A DNA stretch of 64,000 nucleotides from Echinometra lucunter. Its lineage: Eukaryota > Echinodermata > Echinoidea > Camarodonta > Echinometridae. The position numbers and the translations under genes are program-made. Numbering within the stretch: the first letter of the stretch is position 1; every line of letters begins with the position of its first letter. The DNA lies in NCBI GenBank assembly GCA_029962745.1, contig CM057157.1, forward strand, positions 7,579,433 to 7,643,432, read 5' to 3'. Positions 39,901 to 48,749 of the stretch are shown here, in pieces. The notes beneath the pieces were generated by a model, which was not told the origin of the DNA, did not search any database, and worked only from the letters and a program-made list of their open reading frames with translations.

Positions 39901-42900
39901 GCATATGACAACACTAAATGAGGTAAAATCCAATGATTCAGATTCATTTTTTTCAAAAAGGTGGTTGGGCGGGAGAAAAAAGAAAGAAACACAGCTAGGG
40001 CGGGAGAAATTCAAACTCAAGCTAGAGAACAGGAGAGTTTGTGAAAATGGACTCAAAGCGGGAGATCTCTCGCCGAAAACGGGAGAGTTGGAGTCTCTGT
40101 ATGTTTCTTATTGAACTTTGAGTCACAGTAAGGGTTGAAGCAACATATGAAAGGATGTACAGGTACTGTGTAGCATATCAATTAACAATGATTGTTAAAA
40201 ATTGAAAATAAAAATATTGGACACAAAACACTGACATTTGTTATCTTCATAGTCATTGAAGATTGACAAAGATATCTTGATTATGATGTCATGCTTTGCT
40301 GACTGTGGTCAGGATTAAATCTAAAAATAATTCTTGTTGTTTTCTCTCTCTGTTTTCCTCTCTCCAGGCAATGTTCTCCAGACCAACATAACCTCCTTCA
40401 CTGAGTCCTGGAAGGTTGGCAAGAACTGCATCCAGTCCGAAGCCACATCTCTTGATCGCAACAGGGTCATCCCATCCACGGACAGGATCGTAAACTTTGA
40501 CCCCCTGCACCCTGAAAACCAGGCCTGCGCCAGTATGTTCCTTGACAACTGCTCTCCTCTCGCCCGTTGCCATGGTGCCGTAAGTTACATTAAAGATACA
40601 TTGCTTGGTCTTTTGTGATGTAGATATCACATATAAAGGATTGCCTGTGTGCTTCCAAAAGTTATGGAATACAGTCTGTACATGTTTCTCTGAATACATT
40701 GCATTGCACAAGAATGTGAAAAGTTTGTAGATGATGCAGCAGGTGTGAGCTGGTGTTTTCAGAGCACAATGCAGTAAGAAATCTTTTTGCATCAGTATAT
40801 TCATTTTACCTCCATAATTTATCAGTTTATTCCATCATGTTACTCCTTTCAGAGCTTTTTAAACCAATGATCTTGATGGCTTTATTATGACTTCAGGTGG
40901 ATCCAGACTCCTTCTACCGCATGTGCATCTTGGACACAAGTAACCTTCCAGAGGAAGAACAACACACCAAGAGGTGCAGCATCGCTGCCGCTTACAAGAC
41001 TCAATGCTGGTATGCCAAAAACCCTGTTGGCATGCCAGAAGAATGCAGTAAGTAGAGCACTATTAAGGAAAATGAACAGTTTTGGAGTTTTACGAGACTG
41101 ATGTTTCATTTTATTATTACTTCTAGGCGTGTTAAATTCCTTTGGATTATTAAAAATAGCGTATCTAATAAATGATATGAATGGGGAGAAAATATGAGAA
41201 TATGAATCTGAAAAAGAAAGCATGTTCTTACAAGTCTTACTCAACTTTGTATACAGATCAGGGCCCATATTCATGAAATCTTACTACACTAGTTGTCAAC
41301 TAATTATATAGGTTGCAGTACACAGGTGACAGGCCTATGAAGGTTTCATGAATATGGGCCCTGAGCTCCAAATTAATTATTTATATGTAAATATTCTTAA
41401 AATCAATCTTATTTGCAGCAAATTGGACGTAAAAGATTATTTTGCGTTAGAATCCATCAACATTTGTCTGAATCTTAGCTTTATCATCTTGTTTTTTAAC
41501 TGCAGAAGTAGATCACTTAGGAGGGAAAAGAAAATTAATTATAGTGCAAGTCTGTGGTATTTACATGTAGTTATTTTGTGTCATAGATGTTGCTAAGTAC
41601 AATGGAATGATGAACATGATTAAGATCTTCTCTCTAATCTTCTTTTATGTTTAGTGTGATCAGAGTTTTAGTAAGTGTATCAATTTGATATAATCTTCCA
41701 ATATACTGAAATATTATAGTATTAAAATTTTGTATAGCATGAAATACCTTGGACTCTTTGAAAGTCCAAACAGTTCTCCCTAAGCTTATCTATCTTACCA
41801 GTAAAACTTACTTTCTCCTTCTCTTCCATTATTATGAAATAGTCACATGCAAGGTTGGAGAAGAGCCCTTCAAAGCTGGTAAGCCAGTTACGATCGAAGG
41901 AGACGATGTTCCTCGTTTAGTTGATATTGTCTTTGTCGTGGAAGAGAAGCGATGCAACCAACAGAATGCACGGAACCTAGACAACCTTGTTTTCAAGTTG
42001 GCTGGAGAACTTCAGGATGCTGGTGAGTCAATTTTCTTAAATTGATTTGATTAGGATGTAGATATTATTAGTTACACCCTGCTTGTTCACAGAATACGGG
42101 AAATATCTACGTTCTTGTTCCATATTCAATGAGGCCGGATTGTTCATGGAATACGGGAAATATCTACGTTCTGGTTCCATATTCCATGAGGCCGGAGGCC
42201 TCAGACAAATTGACCAATCACATTACAGAATTCATGAAAACTAGGGCCCACTAAGGGATAAAAAAGATTATTACATGCATTATCACAAATGAATGAAGAT
42301 CGTTCAGTACCAGATGAGTTAATGGCTAGTTTAACCACACATCTTTTCAAGTGACTCAGTCTCTGCTTTTAACAATTTTGATATCAGGGTGATTTTGCTA
42401 TGTGTTCATTTGATATCCCTTTCCAGGTTACAACAATACCCAGTTTGGTCTAGCTGCCTTTGGTGGTTCTGGAGTCCATGACGCCCCTCACCCACACACT
42501 ATCAACCACAAGATCTTCAACAACAAGTATCGGGATTTCCCTCTTGGACGTGACTCCCTGGAGTTTGCCGATGATGGAAGCAATGATACCTTTGCCGCCA
42601 TCAAGCTTGCCGCTAACTATCCCTTCCGTGCTGGAGCTGCCAAGCACATCATCCTTCTCTCATGCTCTGAGTTTGAGGAGGAGGATACGAGGGTAGGTTC
42701 TCGAGGTTATTGGCACTCTTTGATCGTCCTTTTATGGCTCATTCAGACATGCCAAGATAAACCATATGAAAAACATGGCTATTGTTTTGGTTTTTGTTCT
42801 TTATGAATAGGAAGTGGGCAACAAAGGATGTATGTATTTTTTTAATACCTGTGCATGTTATAAGATACAAAAATGTGAAGCACAGTACACCTAAAAACCA

Positions 42901-44151
42901 ATGAATTTTTTTTTTTTTTAAAGTGGTTCACAGTCACATATATGAACCAGCTTTAATGCTATGCCGCTATGCAAGTATCTTGTGTATCTATATTTGAGCA
43001 TTGTGAAAATTTAATTACTTAAATTTCTCTGACCAAATTTCTCTGACTCTAAGCAGTCAATATTTGTATATTATCCCACCCTATTTTCAGACTACATTTG
43101 TATAATTTACAATTGCAAAAAATATATTTAAAGTTCTGCCTGAAGAACTATCGTGCACTTGTACAATTGGGTTTCTCCATTTTCATTATTTTAACAGAAC
43201 TTCTTTCCAAGATAAAGATAATTCTTGTGTTACCCATTCAAATAGCCTAATACCATCTAATATGCCTGCTATCTGTTCATTATTTTCTCTTTAACGTAGT
43301 TGAGTTTCGAGGAACTGTCTGTCATGCTTCGTAAGCGAGCCATCTCTCTTACCATGCTCATGGACTATCAGTTCAGGCTCAACAAGCAATCAAAGTCCTA
43401 TTCCAAGTCTAAGTCCAAGTCTAAGTCAGAGCAAGTCTATGGTAAGTCCTGTCTCTTATTTTGCCTCGATGTAGGCAGTTTTTCCAGCCCACATTCTAAT
43501 ATGGTTTCAAGTAGTTATGGAGTTTCAATAGTGTGAGAAAGGTAATTATTTTTGGAATAATTAATGAATACTAAAAGAAAAGAAGAAAAGAAAAAAAAAA
43601 AGGAAAGGAAAAGGTGAAGTCCACTCTCTATTTATAAGTGTCATTGATTTCATACATTATAAGGTAATGATTTTGAATTATTTTTCTTGACATAAACTCT
43701 CAAAGGCAAAAAATCTTTTTGCTCTCTATTTCTTTACTGGCAACCATATCAGTTTCTTCTTCAAGCACAGAAACAATGTTATGAATGATTTAGTGCTATC
43801 GAGTATGATGTGCTCAACAAAGAACAAGTATCTCATGCTGTAAATAATCGATGCATCACAAACATTGCTTATAGTGACAGACCCCTTAACCTCTGCTAGG
43901 ACCTTCTCCCAGCTGCTTGTTGTCATGCACTCATTCTTTGGGAGCCATTTCAGGGCAAAAGGGGCAAACATGGTTGAAAGCAAACTAACTACATCAGAAT
44001 GCTAAAGAGAGACACAGGTCTAGACAGTGTTGGGAAACTCACTATTGCCATGCTGGATAGACTGACTTGGAGGGGATACATTCATGGTACCCGTGAAGGC
44101 ATTGACTAACTCTGCCTTTGTTCTCCTCGACCTAGTAGTAGTAGTAGTAGC

Positions 44152-44186
<35 letters not shown>

Positions 44187-44226
44187 CAGTAGTAGTATTA
44201 GTAGCAGTAGTAGCAGTAGTAGTAGC

Positions 44227-44258
<32 letters not shown>

Positions 44259-44379
44259 CAGTAGTAGTAGCAGTAGTAGCAGTAGTAGCAGTAGTAGCAG
44301 TAGTAGCAGCAGTAGTAGCAGTAGTAGCAGTAGTAGCAGTAGTAGCAGTAGTAGCAGTAGTAGCAGTAGTAGCAGTAGC

Positions 44380-44411
<32 letters not shown>

Positions 44412-44460
44412 CAGTAGTAGTATTAGTAGCAGTAGTAGCAGTAGTAGTAGCAGTAGTAGC

Positions 44461-44504
<44 letters not shown>

Positions 44505-45662
44505 CAGTAGTAGCAGTAGTAGCAGTAGTAGCAGTAGTAGCAGCAGTAGCAGCAGTAGCAGCAGTAGTAGCAGTAGTAGCAGTAGTAGCAGTAGTAGCAG
44601 TAGTAGCAGTAGCAGTAGTAGTAGTAGCAGTAGTAGCAGTAGTAGCAGTAGTAGCAGTAGTAGCAGTAGTAGCAGTAGTAGCAGTAGTAGCAGTAGTAGC
44701 AGTAGTAGCAGTAGTAGCAGTAGTAGTAGTAGTAGTAGTAGAAGTAGTAGTAGTAGTAGCAGCAGCATGTACTCCATCTTACCCATCTATGTCTTTGTTA
44801 CATTCTGACCTGTAGGTATTGACACCAAGTCTACATATACCAGCAAGATGGCTGGTTTGGAGATTTTCAAGGGCTCCAGCACCCTTCGTCAATACACCAA
44901 TGAACCCGAAGGCAGATGTGCCCTGCTTGCCCAGGAATCAGGAGGTGCCATCTTTGACAGCAGCATGCTCGGCGACAAGGGCTTCAATGAGGTCTTTGTC
45001 AAGCGCCTGGTGATGAAGAGCGAGCCGGAACAGTGCCAGGTCTGCAGATGTGTCCCTGATGATATGGTTGGTGTCGGACGTTCTGTGTGTGAAAAGTGTA
45101 TAAATCCTCTCAACGTGTTTGGTGAGGTGAGTGACTAAGATCTATATCAAGTCCTACAGTCGATTTGTCACTGAATGCATGCTCCCAAAAGTGGTTGCTG
45201 TTCTCCTAACTTCAATATTTTGATAAAAATGAGCTTAATGCATAGCTGGATAATAAGCCAAATGCCACCATCATAAAAGTGGTTTAGCTATTACCATGGG
45301 TTTAACCACCCAGTTTGGATGTACATTGAATATCCAATAAGGCACTGAATCATATTTTTCAGTTTTTCAGTGTTTTTTCTTTAAATGTTGAACATAGACT
45401 TGCAAAGCAAAATATAACAGCCTATATGTATATTTTTAACACTTTGGGAAAATTAAAGGGGTTACATTTTAGTTTTTCTGTTTTTTGTTGTTGTTTTTTT
45501 AAGGGCAGTGTTTGTTGGTATTGACTTTCTCAAGTTTCAGTGTAATAAGATTTTCTTCTGCTTTCTTTCTAGGAAATCCGAGCAGGATTGCGTGCCTTTG
45601 AACTAAAACATGGCTTGCCTCACTGGAGATATGACGACCAAATCCCAGAGGAAGAAGAATAA
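3166..45662 (+). CDS. Apolipophorin-like large lipid transfer protein precursor (49 coding exons, 3,599 aa)
   Basis: This is a secreted lipoprotein that packs and carries lipid in body fluid. Coding exons: 3166-3220, 5318-5362, 7014-7174, 7636-7890, 8383-8523, 8964-9153, 9771-10020, 10438-10609, 10948-11136, 12037-12183, 12823-12967, 13446-13610, 14125-14249, 14597-14770, 15544-15687, 16163-16380, 16697-16876, 17705-17849, 18213-18314, 18796-18961, 19514-19768, 20398-20658, 21203-21448, 21911-22168, 22502-22698, 23096-23260, 23703-24777, 26579-27084, 27490-27831, 28414-28533, 29074-29270, 30052-30178, 31175-31352, 31769-31959, 33152-33379, 34053-34199, 35563-35824, 36181-36380, 36890-37258, 37830-38343, 38651-38865, 39367-39592, 40368-40579, 40897-41047, 41843-42022, 42427-42692, 43300-43441, 44816-45126, 45573-45662. 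Every intron is GT-AG and phase is kept throughout, so the gene looks intact. The ATG has a good context (A at -3, G at +4) and opens a signal peptide. The order lipid-transfer module, furin site, beta-rich region, VWD fits apolipophorin II/I. At 3,599 residues it is somewhat longer than I recall for insect forms. There is no phosvitin-like serine tract, which argues against a yolk vitellogenin. Exon edges are read by eye. Confidence 0.9.
3221..5317 (+). other. Intron 1
   Basis: This intron holds an A-run (3544-3564), a (GA)n tract at 3830-3900 followed by a G-run, and a TA-rich patch near 3693-3711. An open frame of 214 residues (4185-4829) has no splice signals or family that I recognise. 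First introns often hold enhancers, but none is identifiable by eye. Confidence 0.6.
3830..3900. repeat. (GA)n microsatellite in intron 1
   Basis: The run begins with GAGACA units and becomes pure GA. A G-run (3905-3917) follows directly. Confidence 0.95.
5363..7013 (+). other. Intron 2, with a GAT-rich region
   Basis: An imperfect (GAT)n/(ATG)n region covers about 6238-6620. A short hairpin (CAGGGATAT/ATATCCCTG) sits at about 5709-5732. It is followed by CCTATTGG and CTATAAATG (about 5752-5771), which resemble promoter boxes but have no supported transcript. A 25-base segment with GGGATCCATTGGTTAAATG is repeated in tandem at about 6890-6932. Confidence 0.6.
6238..6620. repeat. Imperfect GAT/ATG trinucleotide repeat region
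   Basis: Many short TGATGA runs are separated by diverged bases. It looks like an old, decayed microsatellite. Confidence 0.75.
7014..13610 (+). other. Exons 3-12: vitellogenin-type N-terminal lipid-transfer module
   Basis: Residues 34 to about 638 match the Vitellogenin_N / LPD_N layout. The first part (exons 3-7) is a beta-barrel-like region beginning FKSYYFSYAVDID. Exons 8-12 read as paired helices typical of the superhelix (for example ALSSMIHQYCRMSDDDC, ILMSLRAIGNMGLIQRKNLL, LRIAAYRAIIRCPSEELL). In this family the module forms the lipid-loading cavity. Cysteine-rich spots in exons 5, 6 and 8-12 would form its disulfides. Confidence 0.85.
11225..11580 (+). mobile_element. LINE 3' end in intron 9
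   Basis: With frameshifts allowed, 11285-11440 reads as the conserved tail of CR1/L2-like LINE polyproteins: a GDRAFSVAAPKLWN-like word, then IRKAPSVTAFKVLLKTHLF. The following AT-rich 3' UTR ends in GCTATATAAATGATG followed by short TTAT repeats. It lies within the lipoprotein intron in the same orientation and is dead. Confidence 0.6.
14717..14728 (+). other. Furin-type cleavage site RQKR (residues 721-724)
   Basis: Exon 14 encodes NKRVYRQKREG. RQKR fits the furin consensus R-X-K/R-R, and its position about 720 residues in is where insect apolipophorin precursors are cut into apoLp-II and apoLp-I. A charged, probably exposed helix (VEKVKRIMNKR) precedes it. Cleavage is predicted, not shown. 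Confidence 0.75.
15109..15304. mobile_element. Short inverted-repeat element with CATACCTGCCAAC ends
   Basis: The left end CATACCTGCCAAC is matched by GTTGGCAGGTATG on the right. The 6-base word ATGTAT flanks both sides (15103-15108 and 15305-15310) as a likely target duplication. The inside repeats TTCCTATT in both orientations. It is a non-autonomous element of about 196 bases in intron 14. Confidence 0.7.
24778..26578 (+). other. Intron 27, largest repeat-bearing intron in the first half of the gene
   Basis: From about 24945 (AGCCCGGGGAGGGG) to about 25640 the sequence looks like an unclassified dispersed repeat, with a C-run at 25571-25592 and AT-rich stretches. I could not pair its ends with confidence. 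The acceptor at its 3' end is a tandem TAGCAG. Confidence 0.45.
28109..28301. mobile_element. Inverted-repeat element with TGACATTTGCTCC ends
   Basis: The left end reads TGACATTTGCTCCTGCGATA and continues into ATTGCTCC. The right end is its near-complement, GGAGCAATTGTCGTTGGAGC continuing to AAGTGTCA. The centre holds GGGTTAG-like words. It is a short non-autonomous element in intron 29. Confidence 0.7.
29399..29635. mobile_element. Inverted-repeat element in intron 31
   Basis: The left arm (CCCAAATTCACGAAGGAGGT, then TTTTAAACCATGG) pairs imperfectly with the right arm (CCATGGCTTTAAAATAATAA, then ACCTCTTTTGTGAATTCAGG). Arms are about 45 bases. The centre has AAATAAGCATAA-type repeats. Confidence 0.65.
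32041..32588. mobile_element. Foldback element with long arms in intron 34
   Basis: The ends are TAAAGGAGAATG and CATTCTCCTTTA. The two arms (about 32041-32255 and 32415-32588) pair over most of their length with mismatches, for example GATGTCATCGTGGACAACTC against GAGTTGTCCACGATGACATC. The loop is AT-rich. Nothing in it codes. Part of 51300-51520 looks like a distant relative. Confidence 0.75.
34628..35059. mobile_element. Element with TATGCCTCCGCC inverted ends
   Basis: Perfect 12-base ends (TATGCCTCCGCC / GGCGGAGGCATA) bound 432 bases. The left end also folds on itself (ATGCCTCCG...CGGAGGCAT) and is followed by a GTCCGTCC run. The inside has two related halves, each with the word AACTTGGCTC plus a CATATGG-like word. 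This is a family common in marine invertebrate genomes. It lies in intron 36. Confidence 0.75.
35222..35510 (+). repeat. Dispersed SINE-like repeat in intron 36
   Basis: After an AAT run come TATAGCGCTCATGTCC, TTATTACCCCGGCTTTAGC and CACCTGGTTGAGTGTGGCAA. The last block, with CTTGCCATAGGACATTAGTG, matches 58190-58290 in wording. The block ATTATTACCCTGGCTTTAT at about 31525-31545 belongs to the same family. The class is uncertain. Confidence 0.55.
37296..37500. mobile_element. hAT-type non-autonomous element with 8-bp target duplication
   Basis: Ends CAGTGGCGGCACC and GGTGCGGCCACTG form inverted repeats with one extra base step. TACGTTAA directly flanks both sides (37296-37303 and 37493-37500). 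An 8-base duplication with CAGTG/CACTG ends is typical of hAT elements. The inside is 189 bases (37304-37492) with a C-run at about 37408-37433. It sits 37 bases downstream of the exon 39 donor. Confidence 0.85.
38651..41047 (+). other. Exons 41-44: von Willebrand factor D domain and C8-like cysteine region
   Basis: Residues 3003 to about 3160 fit a VWD domain: HYMTFDKQFYDFSGKCGYLLA opens it and GLLGNFNFEPYDDF stands at the usual GLCGNYN position. Exons 43-44 continue with closely spaced cysteines (ACASMFLDNCSPLARCHG, YRMCILD, RCSIAAAYKTQC), like a C8 module. Insect apolipophorins and vitellogenins also carry VWD near the C-terminus. The cysteine normally inside GLCGNYN is a leucine here. Confidence 0.85.
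39703..40105. mobile_element. Inverted-repeat element with CAGAGACTCCAAC ends
   Basis: Element 39709-40099 has perfect 13-base ends (CAGAGACTCCAAC / GTTGGAGTCTCTG) and flanking TATGTT on both sides (39703-39708, 40100-40105). Inside, CGGGAGA-type words recur on both strands. It lies in intron 42. Confidence 0.8.
41259..41363. mobile_element. 105-bp palindromic element with CAGGGCCCATATTCATGAAA ends
   Basis: Perfect 20-base inverted ends occupy 41259-41278 and 41344-41363. The short AT-rich middle does not code. It is a typical miniature inverted-repeat element, in intron 44. Confidence 0.85.
42083..42196. repeat. 57-bp tandem duplication in intron 45
   Basis: Two adjacent units share TACGGGAAATATCTACGTTC and end in ATGAGGCCGGA. 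Each unit is itself partly palindromic (TTCATGGAATA near TATTCCATGAG). Confidence 0.8.
44134..44766. repeat. 630-bp (AGT)n/(AGC)n trinucleotide microsatellite in intron 47
   Basis: The tract is built almost wholly of AGT, AGC and a few ATT/AGA triplets, often as AGTAGC or AGTAGTAGC. It ends 49 bases before exon 48. Long poly-Val/Ala and poly-Leu open frames over it are repeat artefacts. Confidence 0.95.
45573..45662 (+). other. Exon 49: acidic C-terminal tail and stop codon
   Basis: The last exon encodes EIRAGLRAFELKHGLPHWRY followed by DDQIPEEEE and TAA. The final four glutamates give an acidic end. The acceptor (ctttctag) has a good pyrimidine tract. Confidence 0.85.
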
Positions 45663-46650
45663 TCTAGTCCATGTCAGCTTCAGTACGGATCAGCTATGCA
45701 TTAGACTATTCTTCCTTTGTAGTGGAGGTACCTGATGTAGATACTTTGTGACCAAATGTAGTTATAAATCTTTCTAGGAGAGTAGTGGGTATGTGATAAC
45801 AATGACTGTATTTTGGCAAGGGATAGAGAAAGTAAAGATATTTTATGTGATGTTATTGGAAATTTATTCAGGAGTTTGCTCAAAAATTATTCAGCTGCAC
45901 TACTTAAGATATTGGTGGTGCATTGTATTGCATAGGAGCTGATGGAGTAATGTCAGTATTATGTTTCATCTTTACATTAACACAGCAAGGGGTTAAGCAG
46001 TCCAAATCTGGAATCGTGTTAGATTGAGCAGCAATATATTTTTTTGACAGTTTCAGGATTTATCTAATTGCTTTTCTCGGAAGAGTTTAGGGTTCAGTAC
46101 TTGGTATTGTAATCACAGATTTCTTTGTTTATGAAAAATTATGTATTATGTTTGTCTTGCTTTTTTAACTCTGTGTATTATGGCTGTCACGGTTTATGAT
46201 GAAAATATTCTGTAAATGAAACATGGGCACCTGCTGTCATAGTTACGGTAGAAGGGTGTACAAATTTATGCTGTGTAATTCGCGTTTAATATTATGAGTG
46301 TGGACAATGCAATTTACCTTTGTTTAATAATGTTTTGTGAGAATAAGAGTGATTGTGAGTATGTGTATGTGGCATACGGTATTATTCAGTGTTTCCCTTT
46401 TTATACTCTTACATAAATTTAAATAATTGTGTGTGCATTTACAAGGCTAAAATCTCTTACCACCAAAAAAACTGTGATTTGTCCATTTTTGTGTCACTTT
46501 AGCTGTTCTGTAACGGCTGAAGATGTTTAAGTCGGTTAGTTGTGTATCCTTTTAGTTGCACTCTTCCTCTCTCTTGTTTTAATACTTGAGGTTCATAGCC
46601 AAATTTTTGTGTAAGAACCTATAAACTTGCAATAAAACAGTGAAAAAATT
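45663..46650 (+). other. 3' UTR of the lipoprotein gene
   Basis: About 990 bases of AT-rich non-coding sequence run from the stop to the first canonical poly(A) signal. No open frame is credible here. Confidence 0.65.
46631..46636 (+). promoter_or_regulatory. Poly(A) signal AATAAA
   Basis: This is the first AATAAA I see after the stop codon. A GT-rich stretch (TGATGTTTTGGGTACGTG) follows about 35 bases downstream, as expected for a cleavage site near 46650. Confidence 0.65.
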
Positions 46651-46659
46651 TGGTCAAAA

Positions 46660-47236
46660 TGATAAAATGATGTTTTGGGTACGTGAGGTGAATCCATTCC
46701 TGTGAAACGATAGTGGGCAGAAACATAATTTGAGAAGGCACTAGCATTGCGTGTCATGTAGCATTCCATCATACAGGTATACATGTATTTCCTTTCATTG
46801 CCCTACACACATACATGTATTACCATAGATAGAAACTAAATGTAAGCAATCTTTGAGATCTGTCCATTACCACATTCTTTTAAATCTGGCCTTTACACTG
46901 TAAGATAATCACATTGTTGACAATGAACATAGTCTATGCAATACCCACTTGTCTTTAATATCACTAGAGTACCCCTATGTGTTTCTTTGATAAGAAAGAA
47001 TAATTATTTGCTGTTTGTGAAATAAGATTTGTCATCATGTGGTATTGTATTAAAATTTTGTTTTATGAAAGTACATTTTCACCAACTGTATGCATTTGAA
47101 TAGTTTGTAAGGAATCCATTCTTTTCCTAGAAAAGATCTGGGATGGGGTGTTGGTAGTGGAGTGACAAAGATCATGAGGGAATGAGAGAGGAGATAAAGA
47201 TAAAGATAAAGAAGAATGGAGGAGGAAGATAGATCA
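46660..47236. other. Intergenic spacer
   Basis: I see no gene, repeat end or convincing open frame. TACATGTA-type palindromes occur near 46780-46820. Confidence 0.5.
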
Positions 47237-47389
47237 GGGGGGCTTTTCATGAAAGTTGTCAGTCATTGACAATTTCAGTAAAATCCTTGGTTTTGATTGG
47301 CTGAGAAGCACCGATTACTGACTGTTACTATGGTAACTGTCGGTGACTGACAACTTGTCAGTGCTGACAACTTCCATGAAACAGTCCCC
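47237..47389. mobile_element. Inverted-repeat element, 153 bp
   Basis: The left arm GGGGCTTTTCATGAAAGTTG, then TCAG, pairs with the right arm CTGACAACTTCCATGAAACA, then GTCCCC. The middle has GTTTTGATTGGCTG, shared with the element at 55552-55708. Confidence 0.7.
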
Positions 47390-48144
47390 AGAAAATGAGG
47401 AAGACTGGAAAGTTAGGGGGAGGGGGGGGGGGCACAATTGGAAAAGGAGAGAGAAAGAAAGAAAAAGGTGATTTATGAATAGATGGACGATATAGCGACA
47501 GGAGAGTGGGAGAGAGAGATAGAGAGAGAAGGGGAAAGGATGTATTGCTGTTGTCAGGATCTTCCCATTTTCAGTGCAACAACCTTTCATGAGATTTATA
47601 TGATCTGCACTTATTTGGGTATCTGAATCATATGTTCTCGGCTAGCCATCACGTCAATGGTGTGATTTATATACAGTGTAAGGACACAAACAAGGAAAAC
47701 GCGAATGCCGCCCAACATACACACTCACAATCACGCACACCACACCAAGAAACACAGTATATAACACTCAAAACAAATTAACGCTTTCCCATGGAGTTTT
47801 GATACATAAATTTCAGATAAAATTTCATAATAGCACTTGGTGACAACCGAAAAGCGATAGCGCCAGATCAATTCAAAGAATGCCACCAACTTATCATTTA
47901 AAATGAAATGAAATGAAATGGGACTCACCGAGGAGAATTAATTTCAAACTATGGTCTGAAAGCATGTGGGTACCGATGTAGGTACAGCATGTAGTCTTGC
48001 TCTCTACCCGAATAACGATTATACAGAGATATGGCATGAGCATTAACAAACAAACAAACAAACAAACAGCAGCAACAACAAAACAACAACAACAACCAGA
48101 AAGTGATGATGATAAGTAAATACCAGACAAAGGAAATAAATATC
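47390..48144. other. Intergenic spacer with simple repeats
   Basis: It contains G-rich and GA-rich patches (47411-47530) and an AAAC run (48047-48068). No gene is recognised. Confidence 0.5.
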
Positions 48145-48685
48145 ATGTTAAATGACAGCAGACAAGAACAAGTCAGCCACTTTAAGTATCTCGGCAGTGT
48201 ACTGAAATGAAGATTGCAAGTCTGCTAAAGAGGTCATCTTGCGCTCAGCGCAGGCAAGAGCTGCCTTATTGATCTTGCCTTCAGAAAGCGTCTAAGGAAG
48301 GTATTAGTCTGGAGTGTATTGCTGTATGGGGCAGAGACAGGGACGCTCTCCAAGAAGGATATACAACGTCTGGAGGCTGCTAAAATGTGGTGCTGGCGCA
48401 AACTACTAGGTGTGTCGTGAGAGATAGAACGTCGAATGATCTGAAGAGGTATTGCGCCATGTTCAAGAAGAGCACAAAGACAGAAGAAATGGATAGGTCA
48501 CTTAATGCGACATGATGGCTTGATGGTCAGAGTTATAGAAGGTCACCTGCATGGAAAGAAGGCAAAGGGGAGACCTCGCAAAGGCTTCCTAGATGATTTG
48601 ATAGCAGATCAACAGGATATGATCTGAAACGGATGACTCAAGAGCGTAGCACTTGGAGAGACATTTGTCATAAAAACTAATTGGG
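48145..48685 (+). mobile_element. Non-LTR reverse transcriptase C-terminal fragment
   Basis: Read across frames, the sequence gives EQVSHFKYLGSV, then VLLYGAETGTLSKKDIQRLE, AAKMWCWRKLLG, and a final block with GHLHGKKAKGRPRKGFLDDL and LKRMTQERSTWRDICH. These are the conserved last 150 or so residues of RTE/CR1-type LINE polyproteins. Several frameshifts and stops break it. It is a dead 5'-truncated copy. Confidence 0.75.
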
Positions 48686-48749
48686 TTACTGAATCTGTCA
48701 GTAAAATGACAGATCACTATTGATGATGAGTACGCCCCCCCAAAAAGGG

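Larger units (their letters stand above)
41843..45126 (+). other. Exons 45-48: von Willebrand A-like domain with altered metal site
   Basis: Residues about 3296-3545 read as a VWA-type Rossmann fold. A first strand VDIVFVVEEKRC is followed by a helix, then FGLAAFGGSGVHDA, a threonine/alanine helix (SNDTFAAIKLA) and the strand AKHIILLSC. The MIDAS signature D-x-S-x-S after the first strand is replaced by VEEKR, so metal binding is unlikely. Exon 47 inserts a Lys-Ser run (residues 3450-3463). Exon 48 ends with a small cysteine cluster (CQVCRC, CEKC). The VWA call rests on pattern only. Confidence 0.55.

Noticed and set aside
42460..42696. Alternative-frame open frame over exon 46
   Set aside because: The exon 46 frame joins exons 45 and 47 in phase. 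This one is a shadow.
44084..44815. Long poly-Val/Ala (+) and poly-Leu (-) open frames
   Set aside because: They are translations of the AGT/AGC microsatellite. All frames are open there for trivial reasons.
3166..45662. Vitellogenin as the identity of the large gene
   Set aside because: The N-terminal module is shared, but there is no phosvitin-like Ser tract, the length is about twice a typical vitellogenin, and the furin position and long lipid-binding middle fit apolipophorin better.
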